This document shows, one piece after another, positions 44,077 to 53,807 of a stretch of 64,000 bases of DNA (position 1 is its first letter; every line of letters begins with the position of its first letter). Below the pieces are notes generated by a model, which searched no databases, was not told the DNA's origin, and saw nothing but the letters and a program-made list of their open reading frames with translations. The translations under genes were made by a program, and so were the position numbers. The stretch is from Flavobacterium hankyongi. Lineage in GTDB: Bacteria > Bacteroidota > Bacteroidia > Flavobacteriales > Flavobacteriaceae. The stretch is taken from NCBI RefSeq assembly GCF_036840915.1, contig NZ_CP085725.1, positions 2,232,001-2,296,000 on the forward strand, given 5' to 3'.

Positions 44077-45426
44077 TTAGTTTATTATTTTTTCTAGTGA
44101 TGCTCTTTTATTAACTACATTAACCATTGATTGTAAATAGCTTTGTTGAGCCGCATATAACTGTCTTTGGGCTTCTGTAAACTCGAAACTTGTAGACAGA
44201 CCTTCTTTAAATTTTATTTGTTGCTTTTTCTCGATTCTTTCAGCAAGTTTCAAGTTATTTTTTGCTGTTTCATACTCTTCAACACTATATTCATAATCAC
44301 TCTTAGCAGCCTGATATTGAAGTTTTAGCATTTGCTCTGCTTCTTTTTGTTTTGTTTGAGCTTGATCAAAAGCAATTCTAGCTTGTTGGGTTCTAGCACT
44401 TCTTCCTAAACTACTAAAGATTGGCACATTTAATGCAACTCCTAAGCTTGAATAATTAAACCATTTTTGATTTTCATTAAAGAAACTAAATGTGTTACTG
44501 AAAGAATTATACCCGAAATTAACCTGCGCTCCTAAAGATGGTAAAGCTTTACTTTTTTCTAATTTTAAAAGCAATCTTTTTTGCTCGGTCATATTGGTAG
44601 CCATTTGGTAATCGATGTTTTTATCGACACTAAATTCTGAAGTTGTAATAGCTAAATCTAAATTTTCTTTAGAAAGAGTTTCAAGATTGTCAGTTAATGT
44701 TAATTCATCTTCTAACTCAATACCTAAATTAATTTTAAGCATTTTTAAAGCTAACTCTCTTGAACGTTTAACATTGTTTAATGAACTATTTACAGATGCT
44801 AATGTGATTGCTATTTGCTCAACACTTTCTTCTTCAGCTAAACCATTTTTATAAATTTGATTTACATCATTATAGTTCTTTTCCAAAATAACTTTATTAC
44901 TTTCAAGAACTTTAATACTCTCTTGAGCCAACAGAACATTCCCATAAGAGTTTATAACCATTTGTTTTATTTCGGAATCTGTTTTCTTTTTAGAATTTTC
45001 AAATAACTGAAGATATACTTTTGCAGATTCTAAACCTACTAGGTATGAACCATCAAAAATTAATTGACTTAAGGTTAAACTAGCTCCCATGTTATGTTTT
45101 GTACCAAATTCAACTTCTGCAAAACTTCCTGGAGGTCCTCCAAAGAATTCACCTGGCACAACTGATTTTTGCAATTTAAAATTATTTTGGTATCCAACAT
45201 TACCATTTAATTGCGGCAAACCCATTGTGGTAGTTTCCCATTTTTTCTTTTTGGCTGCTTCAATATCCCTTCCTGCGTTTATTTCAGAATAATTATATTG
45301 TAATGCATGCTCAATCGACTGTTTTAGAGTGAACGAATAGCTTTGTTTCGCATCATTTTTGTTCACTTCTTGCGCACTGAGCTGTGCGAAATAAATTAGA
45401 TTAATTAATATGACTATTTTTCTCAT
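44077..45426 (-). CDS. TolC-family outer-membrane efflux channel
   Basis: A 449-residue TolC family protein with a signal peptide (VILINLIYFAQLSAQEV) and two alpha-helical repeats. SFTLKQSIEHALQYNYSEINAG is the typical OEP start, and STSFEFTEAQRQLYAAQQSY the second. It forms the outer-membrane tunnel of the RND pump. It could also serve the peptide exporter, which has no channel of its own, but that is only inference. Confidence 0.9.
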   Translation of the reverse strand: MRKIVILINLIYFAQLSAQEVNKNDAKQSYSFTLKQSIEHALQYNYSEINAGRDIEAAKKKKWETTTMGLPQLNGNVGYQNNFKLQKSVVPGEFFGGPPGSFAEVEFGTKHNMGASLTLSQLIFDGSYLVGLESAKVYLQLFENSKKKTDSEIKQMVINSYGNVLLAQESIKVLESNKVILEKNYNDVNQIYKNGLAEEESVEQIAITLASVNSSLNNVKRSRELALKMLKINLGIELEDELTLTDNLETLSKENLDLAITTSEFSVDKNIDYQMATNMTEQKRLLLKLEKSKALPSLGAQVNFGYNSFSNTFSFFNENQKWFNYSSLGVALNVPIFSSLGRSARTQQARIAFDQAQTKQKEAEQMLKLQYQAAKSDYEYSVEEYETAKNNLKLAERIEKKQQIKFKEGLSTSFEFTEAQRQLYAAQQSYLQSMVNVVNKRASLEKIIN

Positions 45427-45429
45427 GAA

Positions 45430-46035
45430 TTATTTATGGTTTGTTTGTAATTGTTTTTCTAATTCCTCTACTCCTTTTGGAGTAGCAATGGCGCGTGTAT
45501 GGTATTCTAAAGCTAATAATTCTAAAGCCTGACTGTCTTTCTCCAATGCTGTTGTTTCATTAATATCCAATATGAGCGTATAATAAAATCGCACAGAAGA
45601 TTCTACATCTAGGTCTTTTCTATAATAACCTTCCTCTATACCTTTTATAATATTTTGTCGGAACAACTGATCACAAGATTCATTTTCTTTACAAATTACT
45701 TTTTCGTATATCTCAGGATAATGTTTTTTTAACTGAAATAGAGGAGTAGAATCGGCAGAACTAAAAAGATCATCAAACATTCTTCTAATAGCAAAGTTCT
45801 CTTCAACCGCATTCAAATTCTTTTCAATAATCTTTTCAATGACTTCATGTATTTTATCATGCGTCAAGTTGGTAGCCTCCTCAATTAACTCTTCTTTATT
45901 TGCATAATATTTGTAAATAGTTTTCTTCGAGATTCCCATATTGCTAGCAATATCATCCATGGTAATACTCTTAAAACCATGCTTTAAGAACATATCGGTA
46001 GCCTTTTCAATTATTTTGCACTTCATAATTCTCAT
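45430..46035 (-). CDS. TetR-family repressor of the efflux operon
   Basis: A 201-residue regulator with an N-terminal TetR HTH (FKSITMDDIASNMGISKKTIYKYYANKEELI) — shown here in part as ITMDDIASNMGIS then TIYKYYANKEEL. It is the first gene of the operon, three bases before tolC. ATG at 46035 or 46026 may be the start. The ligand is unknown. Palindromes around its -7 box are candidate binding sites. Confidence 0.9.
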   Translation of the reverse strand: MRIMKCKIIEKATDMFLKHGFKSITMDDIASNMGISKKTIYKYYANKEELIEEATNLTHDKIHEVIEKIIEKNLNAVEENFAIRRMFDDLFSSADSTPLFQLKKHYPEIYEKVICKENESCDQLFRQNIIKGIEEGYYRKDLDVESSVRFYYTLILDINETTALEKDSQALELLALEYHTRAIATPKGVEELEKQLQTNHK

Positions 46036-46040
46036 TTTTT

Positions 46041-46113
46041 GGAAACTACTAGTTTAATTTCCAATTTCCGATGCAAATATATAGTGGAAACTTTTAACAC
46101 GAAAATAGTTTCC
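46041..46113 (-). promoter_or_regulatory. Efflux operon promoter with candidate TetR operators
   Basis: TATATTTG (46074-46081, minus) is the -7 element. Flanking it are AAACTACTAGTTT (46043-46055), a near-perfect palindrome, and GGAAACT (46086-46092) with its inverse AGTTTCC (46107-46113). The shared half-site GGAAACTA suggests one repressor binding at both places. Confidence 0.55.
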
Positions 46114-46194
46114 TAAGTTTTTACATTTTTTTAACACTATGATAATTATTGACTTTATAATCTATTTTAACGTATTTTAGCCAAAATTTTAATC

Positions 46195-47169
46195 ATGCAT
46201 CCTATTACTTTTTACCAAGAAATAATTTCAAAACACTTTTCGACTTTAGAAATTAAAAATGAGCCAAAAAATCTATACGATCCCATTAAATATATTTTAT
46301 CACTTGGTGGAAAAAGAATACGACCTGTCCTAACATTAATGACCACTGAAATTTTCAATGCTAGTTATGAAAAAGCGCTTGCAGCAGCTACAGCAGTAGA
46401 GGTTTTTCACAATTTTTCACTCATTCATGATGACATTATGGACGATGCTCCTTTGCGTAGAGGGAACGAAACGGTTCATGAAAAATGGGATATTAACACT
46501 GGAATTCTTTCAGGAGACGCCATGCTTATTTTAGCTTATCAATACTTTGAACAATATGACCCAAAAATTTTTAGAGAATTAGCCAAATTATTTAGCAAAA
46601 CAGCACTAGAAGTATGTGAAGGCCAGCAATGGGATGTCGATTTTGAAACTAGGGATAATGTAACAATCCTTGAATACATTAAAATGATTGAATACAAAAC
46701 TGCAGTTTTAGTGGCAGCAGCTATGAAAATGGGCGCTATAGTGGCAGAAACATCTGAAGAAAACGCTAATTTAATTTATAATTTTGGTCTAAATCTTGGT
46801 ATTGCATTCCAACTTCAAGATGATTATCTTGATGCTTTTGGAAATCCAGAAACTTTTGGAAAACAAGTTGGCGGAGACATCATAGAAAACAAAAAAACAT
46901 ACCTTTATCTTAAAGCGATTGAATTTGGCAAACCAGAAGTAAAGGAACAGTTACTTCATTTATTTTCGATTCAACCAAAAGACAACAATGATAAAATAGC
47001 TACAGTAAAAGAAATTTTTAGCACAACTGGGGCAAGCAACGCAACTCTAGAGGCAATAAAACAATACACACAAAAAGCTTTCCTTACTTTAGAACATATG
47101 ACCATTGAACAAAATAAAAAGGATATTTTGAAAGCTTTTGGAGAAAATTTAATGGGAAGAAAAGTTTAG
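46195..47169 (+). CDS. Polyprenyl synthetase (all-trans isoprenyl diphosphate synthase)
   Basis: A 324-residue trans-prenyltransferase. The first Asp-rich motif is HDDIMDDAPLRRG, the second QLQDDYLDAFG, and the substrate-binding GGKRIRPVL is near residue 40. It condenses IPP with an allylic diphosphate. Product length (C15-C40) is not resolved by sequence alone. The bulk of Flavobacterium homologs are long-chain enzymes for menaquinone or lipid precursors. A small gene follows after four bases. Confidence 0.9.
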   Translation: MHPITFYQEIISKHFSTLEIKNEPKNLYDPIKYILSLGGKRIRPVLTLMTTEIFNASYEKALAAATAVEVFHNFSLIHDDIMDDAPLRRGNETVHEKWDINTGILSGDAMLILAYQYFEQYDPKIFRELAKLFSKTALEVCEGQQWDVDFETRDNVTILEYIKMIEYKTAVLVAAAMKMGAIVAETSEENANLIYNFGLNLGIAFQLQDDYLDAFGNPETFGKQVGGDIIENKKTYLYLKAIEFGKPEVKEQLLHLFSIQPKDNNDKIATVKEIFSTTGASNATLEAIKQYTQKAFLTLEHMTIEQNKKDILKAFGENLMGRKV

Positions 47170-47173
47170 AAAC

Positions 47174-47524
47174 ATGTTTATAGCACCAAAAAATACAGAT
47201 TTATTGCTTTCTGAAGCTCAGAAAGAGGAGTTGTATTTAAAACTTATTGAGCAGATTAATAAAGATTTCAATCTGGCTAATGAAGGTTTGGATTTTGAGA
47301 CAACTATTTCACCTATTAATTTAAAAATTCAACTTCAAGAGAAAATATATAAACTTATACAGTTCAAGTTCGCCGAATATCTAAATCTTCTCTACATAAT
47401 TGATGTTCCAGAAAATCAAATAAAAAGCTTAGACGGTTCAGATATTCATGAACTTTCAGAACAAGTATGTTTTTTAATTTTAAAAAGAGAATGGCAAAAA
47501 GTTTGGTTTCGGAATAGACTATAA
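47174..47524 (+). CDS. Conserved small protein of unknown function
   Basis: A 116-residue soluble protein with no known motif. It is mixed alpha and acidic at the start and ends KREWQKVWFRNRL. It follows the polyprenyl synthetase after four bases and is probably co-transcribed. A strong terminator follows its stop. Translational coupling supports it being real. Confidence 0.6.
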   Translation: MFIAPKNTDLLLSEAQKEELYLKLIEQINKDFNLANEGLDFETTISPINLKIQLQEKIYKLIQFKFAEYLNLLYIIDVPENQIKSLDGSDIHELSEQVCFLILKREWQKVWFRNRL

Positions 47525-47525
47525 G

Positions 47526-47562
47526 CAATCAACCCTTAAGTAAAACTTAAGGGTTGATTTTC
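47526..47562 (+). terminator. Terminator after the polyprenyl synthetase unit
   Basis: A 14-bp perfect stem AATCAACCCTTAAG / CTTAAGGGTTGATT with TAAAA loop. It lies between convergent genes and may work in both directions. Confidence 0.9.
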
Positions 47563-47574
47563 GTTTTGGAAACT

Positions 47575-48843
47575 TTAGTTTGTTGCCAATCTAGTGGTAT
47601 TGATTGGATCTTTAATTCTATAATCTGGTAACTTTTTCAAATCAATTTCTGAAAATAAAGCCACATCACTGATTGTAGAATATTCTATTACATTATTATT
47701 GGCGCTATACCAATTTTTAATTTGTTGATTATACTCTGAGTTTTCACTTACTACATAACCACTACAGTTATTAAAAAGCAATCCTCTTAATTTTATTTTC
47801 TCCAAGTTTTCAAGTTTAACTTTGAATCCTTTATCGAAAAGAACACTTTGACTGAATCCTGAAACTACACTATTACTTATATTGAAAGAACAATTCTCTT
47901 TAATTAAAATTGCTTCTTTTATCAAGCCATTACCTTCAACAGACTCATTAACCAGTGTTATATTATTTGCAATAATGTTTGTAAATCGTTTACTTAAGTC
48001 TGCTTTAGAAGCTACTTCATATGATTTTACTTCTAAACATCTTGATTCTCCTGGTCTGGAAGAATATGGATTTTTAATCGTTAAGCTGTTTGTTATAATA
48101 CTTTGTGCTCCTTCTGTGAACTCATAATCTGTATTCATATTTTTAAAAGAAACCAAATTATCCACCGTTAAGATTCCTCCATAAAAAACAAAGGCATCAT
48201 CATTACAAAAACTCACTTGAACATTACTTACAATAGACTTACTCCCAAGTCCCGCTAGTGATAGTCCTTTATTGTTTAACCCATTTTTTCCTTTTTTACC
48301 CGCAAATTCTATTCTTACATATTTTAAAATTCCAGAGTCACCTTCATCTTTACTTCCACCATAATTATTATACTGTGATTCAATATTCAAATCTAATCTA
48401 CCAGTAAAATTATTCGTAGTTGCTTCTCCCATAACAACAATACCTCCCCAGTCTCCAGGTTTTCTTTCTGAGCTTGGTCTATTAGATGTAAAAACAATAG
48501 GGTCTGTTTCATTTCCTAAAGCAATTACCTTAGCATTTTTTGTTATCACAAGAGTTCCTCCCGTTTCAAAATCGCCTCTTATTACTGTTCCTGGCTCAAT
48601 GAACAATGTTGCTCCATTTGCAACATACACATTACCCATTAGCAAGTAGGTATTTTTTTTGTAAAGCATCATATTTTGACTAATAACGCCAGCCAAAACA
48701 TTTGAAGCCTCATTATATTCTGTTGTTTTCGGCTTAAAATTTGTCCAATTTTTCAACCAATTTGTCCCACCAATAATCCCTCTTGTTTGACTATTTGCCA
48801 ATGAAACAAAACAACACATTATACACAACGTAATTTTTCTCAT
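47575..48843 (-). CDS. Secreted beta-helix-like surface protein
   Basis: About 422 residues from ATG at 48843 (a TTG six bases upstream is less likely). The signal peptide is KITLCIMCCFVSLANSQT. The mature part has repeated short beta segments (GNVYVANGATLFIEPGTVI, GDWGGIVVMGEATTN, RIEFAGKKGKNG, NTDYEFTEGAQ) like right-handed beta-helix surface proteins of Bacteroidota. No catalytic residues or type IX secretion tail are evident. A role in surface binding is a guess. Confidence 0.65.
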   Translation of the reverse strand: MRKITLCIMCCFVSLANSQTRGIIGGTNWLKNWTNFKPKTTEYNEASNVLAGVISQNMMLYKKNTYLLMGNVYVANGATLFIEPGTVIRGDFETGGTLVITKNAKVIALGNETDPIVFTSNRPSSERKPGDWGGIVVMGEATTNNFTGRLDLNIESQYNNYGGSKDEGDSGILKYVRIEFAGKKGKNGLNNKGLSLAGLGSKSIVSNVQVSFCNDDAFVFYGGILTVDNLVSFKNMNTDYEFTEGAQSIITNSLTIKNPYSSRPGESRCLEVKSYEVASKADLSKRFTNIIANNITLVNESVEGNGLIKEAILIKENCSFNISNSVVSGFSQSVLFDKGFKVKLENLEKIKLRGLLFNNCSGYVVSENSEYNQQIKNWYSANNNVIEYSTISDVALFSEIDLKKLPDYRIKDPINTTRLATN

Positions 48844-48976
48844 AAGCAATTTGTTTTTGGTTAATTTAGGGGGGCATAAAAGTAAGTGGTTTACAAACTT
48901 TTATAGTTTAAAGGTACTTATGAAAAGAGGATTTGAATTACGGTTTAACCGTATAAATTGTTAAAAATCAGGGAAG

Positions 48977-49528
48977 TCAAAAATAAACTCTCACGAAAGG
49001 CATCCAAGCTTGACTGTAAACATTGTTACTCTCCCTGTACAAAATATTGTATCTGATACCAACCGTAACATTTTGACTTCTATAACCAGCTCCTAGAAAC
49101 AAAGCTGTATTCCAAAAATTATCTTTTATTAAAGGTAAAAAAGCAGTATAAGTATTATTAACTCTTAATTGTTCTAACTCAGCAGAAAGTTGAACTTCAT
49201 GAATAGGATTAAACAAAGTAATCAAGCTTGCACCATAAATATGGGAATTATAAAAGTCTTTCTGCTTAATATAACTATATTGTACTCCTAAACCTGTAGA
49301 AAAATACTCATTAACTGGATAAATTGCGCTGGGAGCAACAGATATATTTGTGTAATTACTTCCTATTCCCAATCCCAAACCTCCTCCTATTTGAACTCTT
49401 TCCCAAAAAATATTTTTTTTAGGATTAATTAATGAATCCTGAGCATGTAAAAAACTGAAACACAACAAAAACTGAACATAAATAGTAATTCTTGTTAAAA
49501 AAACGAAGGGGCGTCTATCTGAATTCAT
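48977..49528 (-). CDS. Outer-membrane protein upstream of sucA
   Basis: A 183-residue exported protein (signal FLLCFSFLHAQDS) made of amphipathic strands: VQIGGGLGLGIGSNYTNIS, ATGYFSTGLGVQYS-like and ending WMPFVRVYF. Such proteins are found next to sucA in flavobacteria. Some annotations wrongly name them alpha-ketoglutarate decarboxylase because of that neighbour. There is no ThDP or lipoyl motif. Function unknown. Confidence 0.7.
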   Translation of the reverse strand: MNSDRRPFVFLTRITIYVQFLLCFSFLHAQDSLINPKKNIFWERVQIGGGLGLGIGSNYTNISVAPSAIYPVNEYFSTGLGVQYSYIKQKDFYNSHIYGASLITLFNPIHEVQLSAELEQLRVNNTYTAFLPLIKDNFWNTALFLGAGYRSQNVTVGIRYNILYRESNNVYSQAWMPFVRVYF

Positions 49529-49589
49529 TTTTATGAATATTTTATGATATAAAAGTATGAAAACATTAGAACATTATTCTAAAGTATTG

Positions 49590-49597
49590 TACTTTTG
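49590..49597 (+). promoter_or_regulatory. Candidate -7 element of sucAB
   Basis: TACTTTTG, 38 bases before the sucA ATG, matches TAnnTTTG. A TTA at spacing 21 is a weak -33. Confidence 0.45.
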
Positions 49598-49635
49598 CCA
49601 AAATTTTTAACCACAAATCGTCCTCACTTAATATT

Positions 49636-52401
49636 ATGGATAGGTTTTCCTTTTTAAACGCAGCACACACGGCTTTTTTTGCCGACTTATACGACCAATA
49701 TTTAGAAAATCCAGATAGCGTAGAACCTTCATGGAGAGCATTCTTTCAAGGTTTCGACTTTGCTAATGAATTTGGAGCGGGTCCTGTTGAAGGATTGGCT
49801 TTATCAGCAAATGGTCAAGATTGTTCAGTTGTAACTGATAAACTTCAAAAAGAATTCAATGTTCTTAAGCTAATTGATGCTTATAGAACTCGTGGACACT
49901 TGTTTACAAAAACAAATCCTGTACGTGAACGAAGAACATATTCTCCAGATTTAAAAATCGAGAACTTCGGTCTTTCAAATTCAGATTTAGATATTGTTTT
50001 TGATGCAGCTAAAGTTGTCAACTTAAACCCTTCATCTCTACGTGATATCATTAAGCACTTAGATAATGTGTATTGCCAACACATTGGAGTTGAATACATG
50101 TACATTCGTGACCCTAAAGTAATCGATTGGATTCAACGTCGCTTAGACATTAATGATAATTTACCTAATTTCAATACGGATCAAAAGAAACGTATCCTTA
50201 AGAAATTAAATGAAGCGGTTTCTTTTGAAAACTTCTTGCACACTAAATATGTAGGTCAGAAACGTTTCTCGTTAGAAGGTATCGAATCAGCAATTCCTGC
50301 TTTAGATTTCTTAATTGAAGCTGCTGCCGACAAAGGTGTAGAACAATTCGTAATGGGTATGGCTCACCGTGGTCGTTTAAATGTTTTGGCTAACGTTTTT
50401 GGAAAACCAACACAAGACATCTTCTCTGAATTTGACGGGAAAGATTATGATGATGATGCTTTATTTGACGGTGATGTAAAATACCACTTGGGTCTTACTG
50501 CCGACAGACAAACACAAACCGGAAAAAAAATCAATATCAATTTAGCTCCTAATCCTTCACACCTTGAAACAGTTGGTGCAGTTATCGAAGGTATTACACG
50601 TGCTAAACAAGACAAATATTATTCAGATGATTTTTCTAAAGTTTTACCAATCGCCGTTCACGGTGATGCTGCTGTTGCAGGTCAAGGTATTGTTTATGAA
50701 ATCATTCAAATGGCAAAACTAGATGGTTATAAAACTAATGGTACTATTCACGTAGTATTTAATAACCAAGTTGGTTTTACCACTAACTATTTAGATGCAC
50801 GTTCTTCTACGTATTGTACAGACGTAGCTAAAGTAACATTATCGCCAGTACTTCATGTAAATGCTGATGATGCCGAAGCGGTTGTACACGCCATGTTATT
50901 TGCTTTAGAATACCGTATGGAGTTCAAGCAAGACGTGTTTATTGATTTATTAGGATACAGAAAATATGGTCATAATGAAGGTGATGAACCTCGTTTTACG
51001 CAACCTAAATTATACAAAACCATTTCTAAACATAAAAACCCAAGAGACATCTATGCTGAACAATTAAAAGCAGAAGGCTCTATTGATGGTAATTATGTAA
51101 AAGGTTTAGAAGACGAATATAAAGCTTCATTAGAAGAAAACTTAGAAAACTCTCGTAAAAAAGACTTAACGGTAATATCTCCGTTTATGCAAGATGAGTG
51201 GAAAGGTTTCGAACAAGTAGAAGCTGAAGGAATGCTTCAAAAATATGAAACCAAAGTAAGCAGAGAAGTAATAGATGCTGTTGCTAAAACAGTAACTGAA
51301 TTGCCATCTGACAAAAAATTCATCAGCAAAATAACCAAGCTAATCAGTGACCGTAAAACTATGGTTGAAACTGATAAGTTAGATTGGGCAATGGGTGAAA
51401 TGTTAGCTTATGGTTCATTATTGACAGAAGGTTACGATGTTCGTATCTCTGGACAAGATGTTGAACGTGGTACTTTTTCACACCGTCATGCTGTAGTTAA
51501 AGTTGAAGATTCAGAAGAGGAAGTAATCTTACTAAATCATGTTCCTAACAAAAAAGGTAATTTCTCAGTATACAACTCACACCTTTCAGAATATGGAGTT
51601 TTAGGATTCGAATACGGTTATGCTTTAGCCAATCCGAATGCTTTAACCATCTGGGAAGCCCAGTTTGGTGATTTCTCTAATGGTGCACAAATTATGATTG
51701 ATCAATATATTTCGGCAGCGGAAGACAAATGGAACAATCAAAATGGTATCGTATTGTTGTTGCCTCACGGATATGAAAACCAAGGTGCTGAACACTCTTC
51801 GGCACGTATGGAACGTTACTTACAACTTTGCGCAAATCACAACATGTATGTTGCCGATTGTACAACGCCAGCTAACTTCTTCCACTTATTGAGAAGACAA
51901 TTGGTAACAAAATTCCGTAAACCGTTAATCGTAATGACACCTAAGAGTTTATTACGTCATCCTGAAGCTGTTTCTGCAATAAGCGAATTTACAGATGGTC
52001 AGTTCCAAGAAGTAATTGACGATCCAAACGTAAATCCTGCTGATGTTAAAACATTAGTTTTCTGTACAGGTAAATTCTACTACGATTTGAAAGCAGAAAG
52101 AGAAGCAAACGGAAGAAAAGATGTTGCATTAGTACGTTTAGAGCAATTATTTCCGCTACCGGTAGAGCAAATGAAAGCAATCATTGCTAAATACCCTAAT
52201 GTGGATGATTATGTATGGGCACAAGAAGAACCAAAAAACATGGGGGCTTACGGATTCATGTTAATGAACTTTAATGAAGTAAAATTCAGAGTTGCTTCAC
52301 CTAAAGCATACAGTGCTCCAGCAGCTGGTAGTTATACTCGCGCTAAGAAACGTCATGCGGCAGCAATTGCCATGGTTTTTGACAAAACCTTATTTCAATA
52401 A
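49636..52401 (+). CDS. sucA: 2-oxoglutarate dehydrogenase E1 component
   Basis: A 921-residue ThDP-dependent enzyme. N-terminal lipoyl-binding-type segment (FLNAAHTAFFADLYDQYL), GMAHRGRLNVLANV, GDAAVAGQGIVYEI (ThDP/Mg), IWEAQFGDFSNGAQ and PHGYENQGAEHSSARMERY are all as in the family. It decarboxylates 2-oxoglutarate and reductively succinylates E2. It is followed after 54 bases by sucB. The E3 is not here. Confidence 0.97.
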   Translation: MDRFSFLNAAHTAFFADLYDQYLENPDSVEPSWRAFFQGFDFANEFGAGPVEGLALSANGQDCSVVTDKLQKEFNVLKLIDAYRTRGHLFTKTNPVRERRTYSPDLKIENFGLSNSDLDIVFDAAKVVNLNPSSLRDIIKHLDNVYCQHIGVEYMYIRDPKVIDWIQRRLDINDNLPNFNTDQKKRILKKLNEAVSFENFLHTKYVGQKRFSLEGIESAIPALDFLIEAAADKGVEQFVMGMAHRGRLNVLANVFGKPTQDIFSEFDGKDYDDDALFDGDVKYHLGLTADRQTQTGKKININLAPNPSHLETVGAVIEGITRAKQDKYYSDDFSKVLPIAVHGDAAVAGQGIVYEIIQMAKLDGYKTNGTIHVVFNNQVGFTTNYLDARSSTYCTDVAKVTLSPVLHVNADDAEAVVHAMLFALEYRMEFKQDVFIDLLGYRKYGHNEGDEPRFTQPKLYKTISKHKNPRDIYAEQLKAEGSIDGNYVKGLEDEYKASLEENLENSRKKDLTVISPFMQDEWKGFEQVEAEGMLQKYETKVSREVIDAVAKTVTELPSDKKFISKITKLISDRKTMVETDKLDWAMGEMLAYGSLLTEGYDVRISGQDVERGTFSHRHAVVKVEDSEEEVILLNHVPNKKGNFSVYNSHLSEYGVLGFEYGYALANPNALTIWEAQFGDFSNGAQIMIDQYISAAEDKWNNQNGIVLLLPHGYENQGAEHSSARMERYLQLCANHNMYVADCTTPANFFHLLRRQLVTKFRKPLIVMTPKSLLRHPEAVSAISEFTDGQFQEVIDDPNVNPADVKTLVFCTGKFYYDLKAEREANGRKDVALVRLEQLFPLPVEQMKAIIAKYPNVDDYVWAQEEPKNMGAYGFMLMNFNEVKFRVASPKAYSAPAAGSYTRAKKRHAAAIAMVFDKTLFQ

Positions 52402-52455
52402 AAATTGTATTTTTGATAAACTGATATATAACAACACTTTATAAAATTATAAGCG

Positions 52456-53694
52456 ATGATTTTAGAAATGAAAGTCCCTTCACCAGGGGAATCAATCAAA
52501 GAAGTAGAAATTGCAACTTGGTTAGTAAAAGACGGAGATTATGTAGAAAAAGACCAAGCAATTGCAGAGGTTGATTCAGATAAAGCTACGTTAGAATTAC
52601 CTGCTGAAATGAGCGGAATCATTACGCTTAAAGCAGAAGAAGGTGACACAGTAGCTGTTGGCGCTGTAGTATGTTTAATCGACACAGATGCTGTAAAACC
52701 AGATGCTTCGACGAGCTCAGCACCCGCTACAGAGACTCCAAAAGCAGAAGAGAAAAAAGTTGATACTTCGGCAAGCTCAGCAACCGCAAAAGCAATTCCA
52801 GAACAAGAAACAACTTACGCAACGGGTTCTGCTTCACCAGCTGCTAAAAAAATATTAGCTGAAAAAAATATAGATCCTGCAACTGTATCAGGTACAGGAA
52901 AAGCAGGAAGAATCACTACTGAAGATGCTGCAAATGCAGTACCTTCTATGGGAACTCCAACTGGTGGTTCAAGAGGTTCTGAAAGAACAAAATTATCAAT
53001 GTTGCGTCGTAAAGTAGCAGAGCGTTTAGTAGCTGCTAAAAACGAAACTGCAATGTTGACTACTTTCAACGAAGTAGACATGAGTGCTATCTATGCATTG
53101 CGTGATCAATATAAAGAAGAATTCAAAGCAAAACACCAAATGGGATTAGGCTTTATGTCATTCTTCACAAAAGCAGTTACACGCGCTTTACAATTATACC
53201 CAGATGTAAACTCAATGATCGATGGTCAAGAGAAAATTTCATATGATTTCTGTGATATCTCTGTAGCAGTTTCTGGACCAAAAGGATTAATGGTTCCGGT
53301 TATGCGTAACGCTGAATTATTATCATTCCGTGGTGTAGAAGCTGAAATTAAACGTTTGGCTTTACGTGCACGTGATGGACAAATCACTGTTGATGAAATG
53401 ACAGGCGGAACATTTACTATCTCTAACGGTGGTGTATTTGGATCAATGTTATCTACTCCTATCATCAACCCTCCTCAATCAGGTATTTTAGGAATGCACA
53501 ATGTAGTGGACAGAGCTATCGTTAAAAACGGACAAATTGTTATTGCTCCAGTAATGTTTGTAGCATTATCTTACGACCACAGGATCATTGACGGACGCGA
53601 GTCAGTTGGATTCTTAGTAGCTGTAAAAGAAGCTTTGGAAAATCCAGTAGAACTTTTAATGGGTGGTAATCCTAAAAAAGCATTGGAATTATAG
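52456..53694 (+). CDS. sucB: Dihydrolipoyllysine-residue succinyltransferase (E2)
   Basis: A 412-residue E2. One lipoyl domain carries Lys43 in EVDSDKATLELP. A Ser/Thr/Ala-rich linker (around 83-120) follows, then an E3-binding domain (ASPAAKKILAEKNIDP) and the CoA-dependent acyltransferase core (SYDHRIIDGRES with His/Asp). The linker is odd: codons for DASTSSAP and DTSASSAT are made of two copies of the dispersed repeat CTTCGACAAGCTCAG (52706-52720, 52766-52780). Confidence 0.96.
   Translation: MILEMKVPSPGESIKEVEIATWLVKDGDYVEKDQAIAEVDSDKATLELPAEMSGIITLKAEEGDTVAVGAVVCLIDTDAVKPDASTSSAPATETPKAEEKKVDTSASSATAKAIPEQETTYATGSASPAAKKILAEKNIDPATVSGTGKAGRITTEDAANAVPSMGTPTGGSRGSERTKLSMLRRKVAERLVAAKNETAMLTTFNEVDMSAIYALRDQYKEEFKAKHQMGLGFMSFFTKAVTRALQLYPDVNSMIDGQEKISYDFCDISVAVSGPKGLMVPVMRNAELLSFRGVEAEIKRLALRARDGQITVDEMTGGTFTISNGGVFGSMLSTPIINPPQSGILGMHNVVDRAIVKNGQIVIAPVMFVALSYDHRIIDGRESVGFLVAVKEALENPVELLMGGNPKKALEL
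52706..52780 (+). repeat. Dispersed CTTCGACAAGCTCAG repeats inside sucB
   Basis: CTTCGACGAGCTCAG (52706-52720) and CTTCGGCAAGCTCAG (52766-52780) lie in the linker-coding part. Both are variants of a small element also found twice downstream. They keep the reading frame and encode Ser/Ala-rich linker. Confidence 0.8.
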
Positions 53695-53800
53695 CTTCGA
53701 CAGGCTCAGCTACCATTTCAAAATGGTTTAGCCTGACATAAAAATAAGATCATAAATCCCAAACCGATCACTGAGGCTCTCGAAGTGAGGTTTGGGATTT
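53695..53800 (+). repeat. Two more repeat copies and the sucAB terminator
   Basis: CTTCGACAGGCTCAG (53695-53709) begins one base past the sucB stop. The inverted variant CTGAGGCTCTCGAAG (53771-53785) sits in the loop of the terminator, whose stem is AAATCCCAAACC (53754-53765) with GGTTTGGGATTT (53789-53800). A further local hairpin is ACCATTT / AAATGGT (53711-53727). Confidence 0.8.
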
Positions 53801-53807
53801 TCATTTC

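Noticed and set aside
48844..48849. TTG start of the beta-helix-like gene
   Set aside because: ATG at 48843 begins the signal peptide directly.
48977..49528. alpha-ketoglutarate decarboxylase
   Set aside because: The protein has a signal and barrel-like strands but no ThDP motif; that name reflects proximity to sucA.
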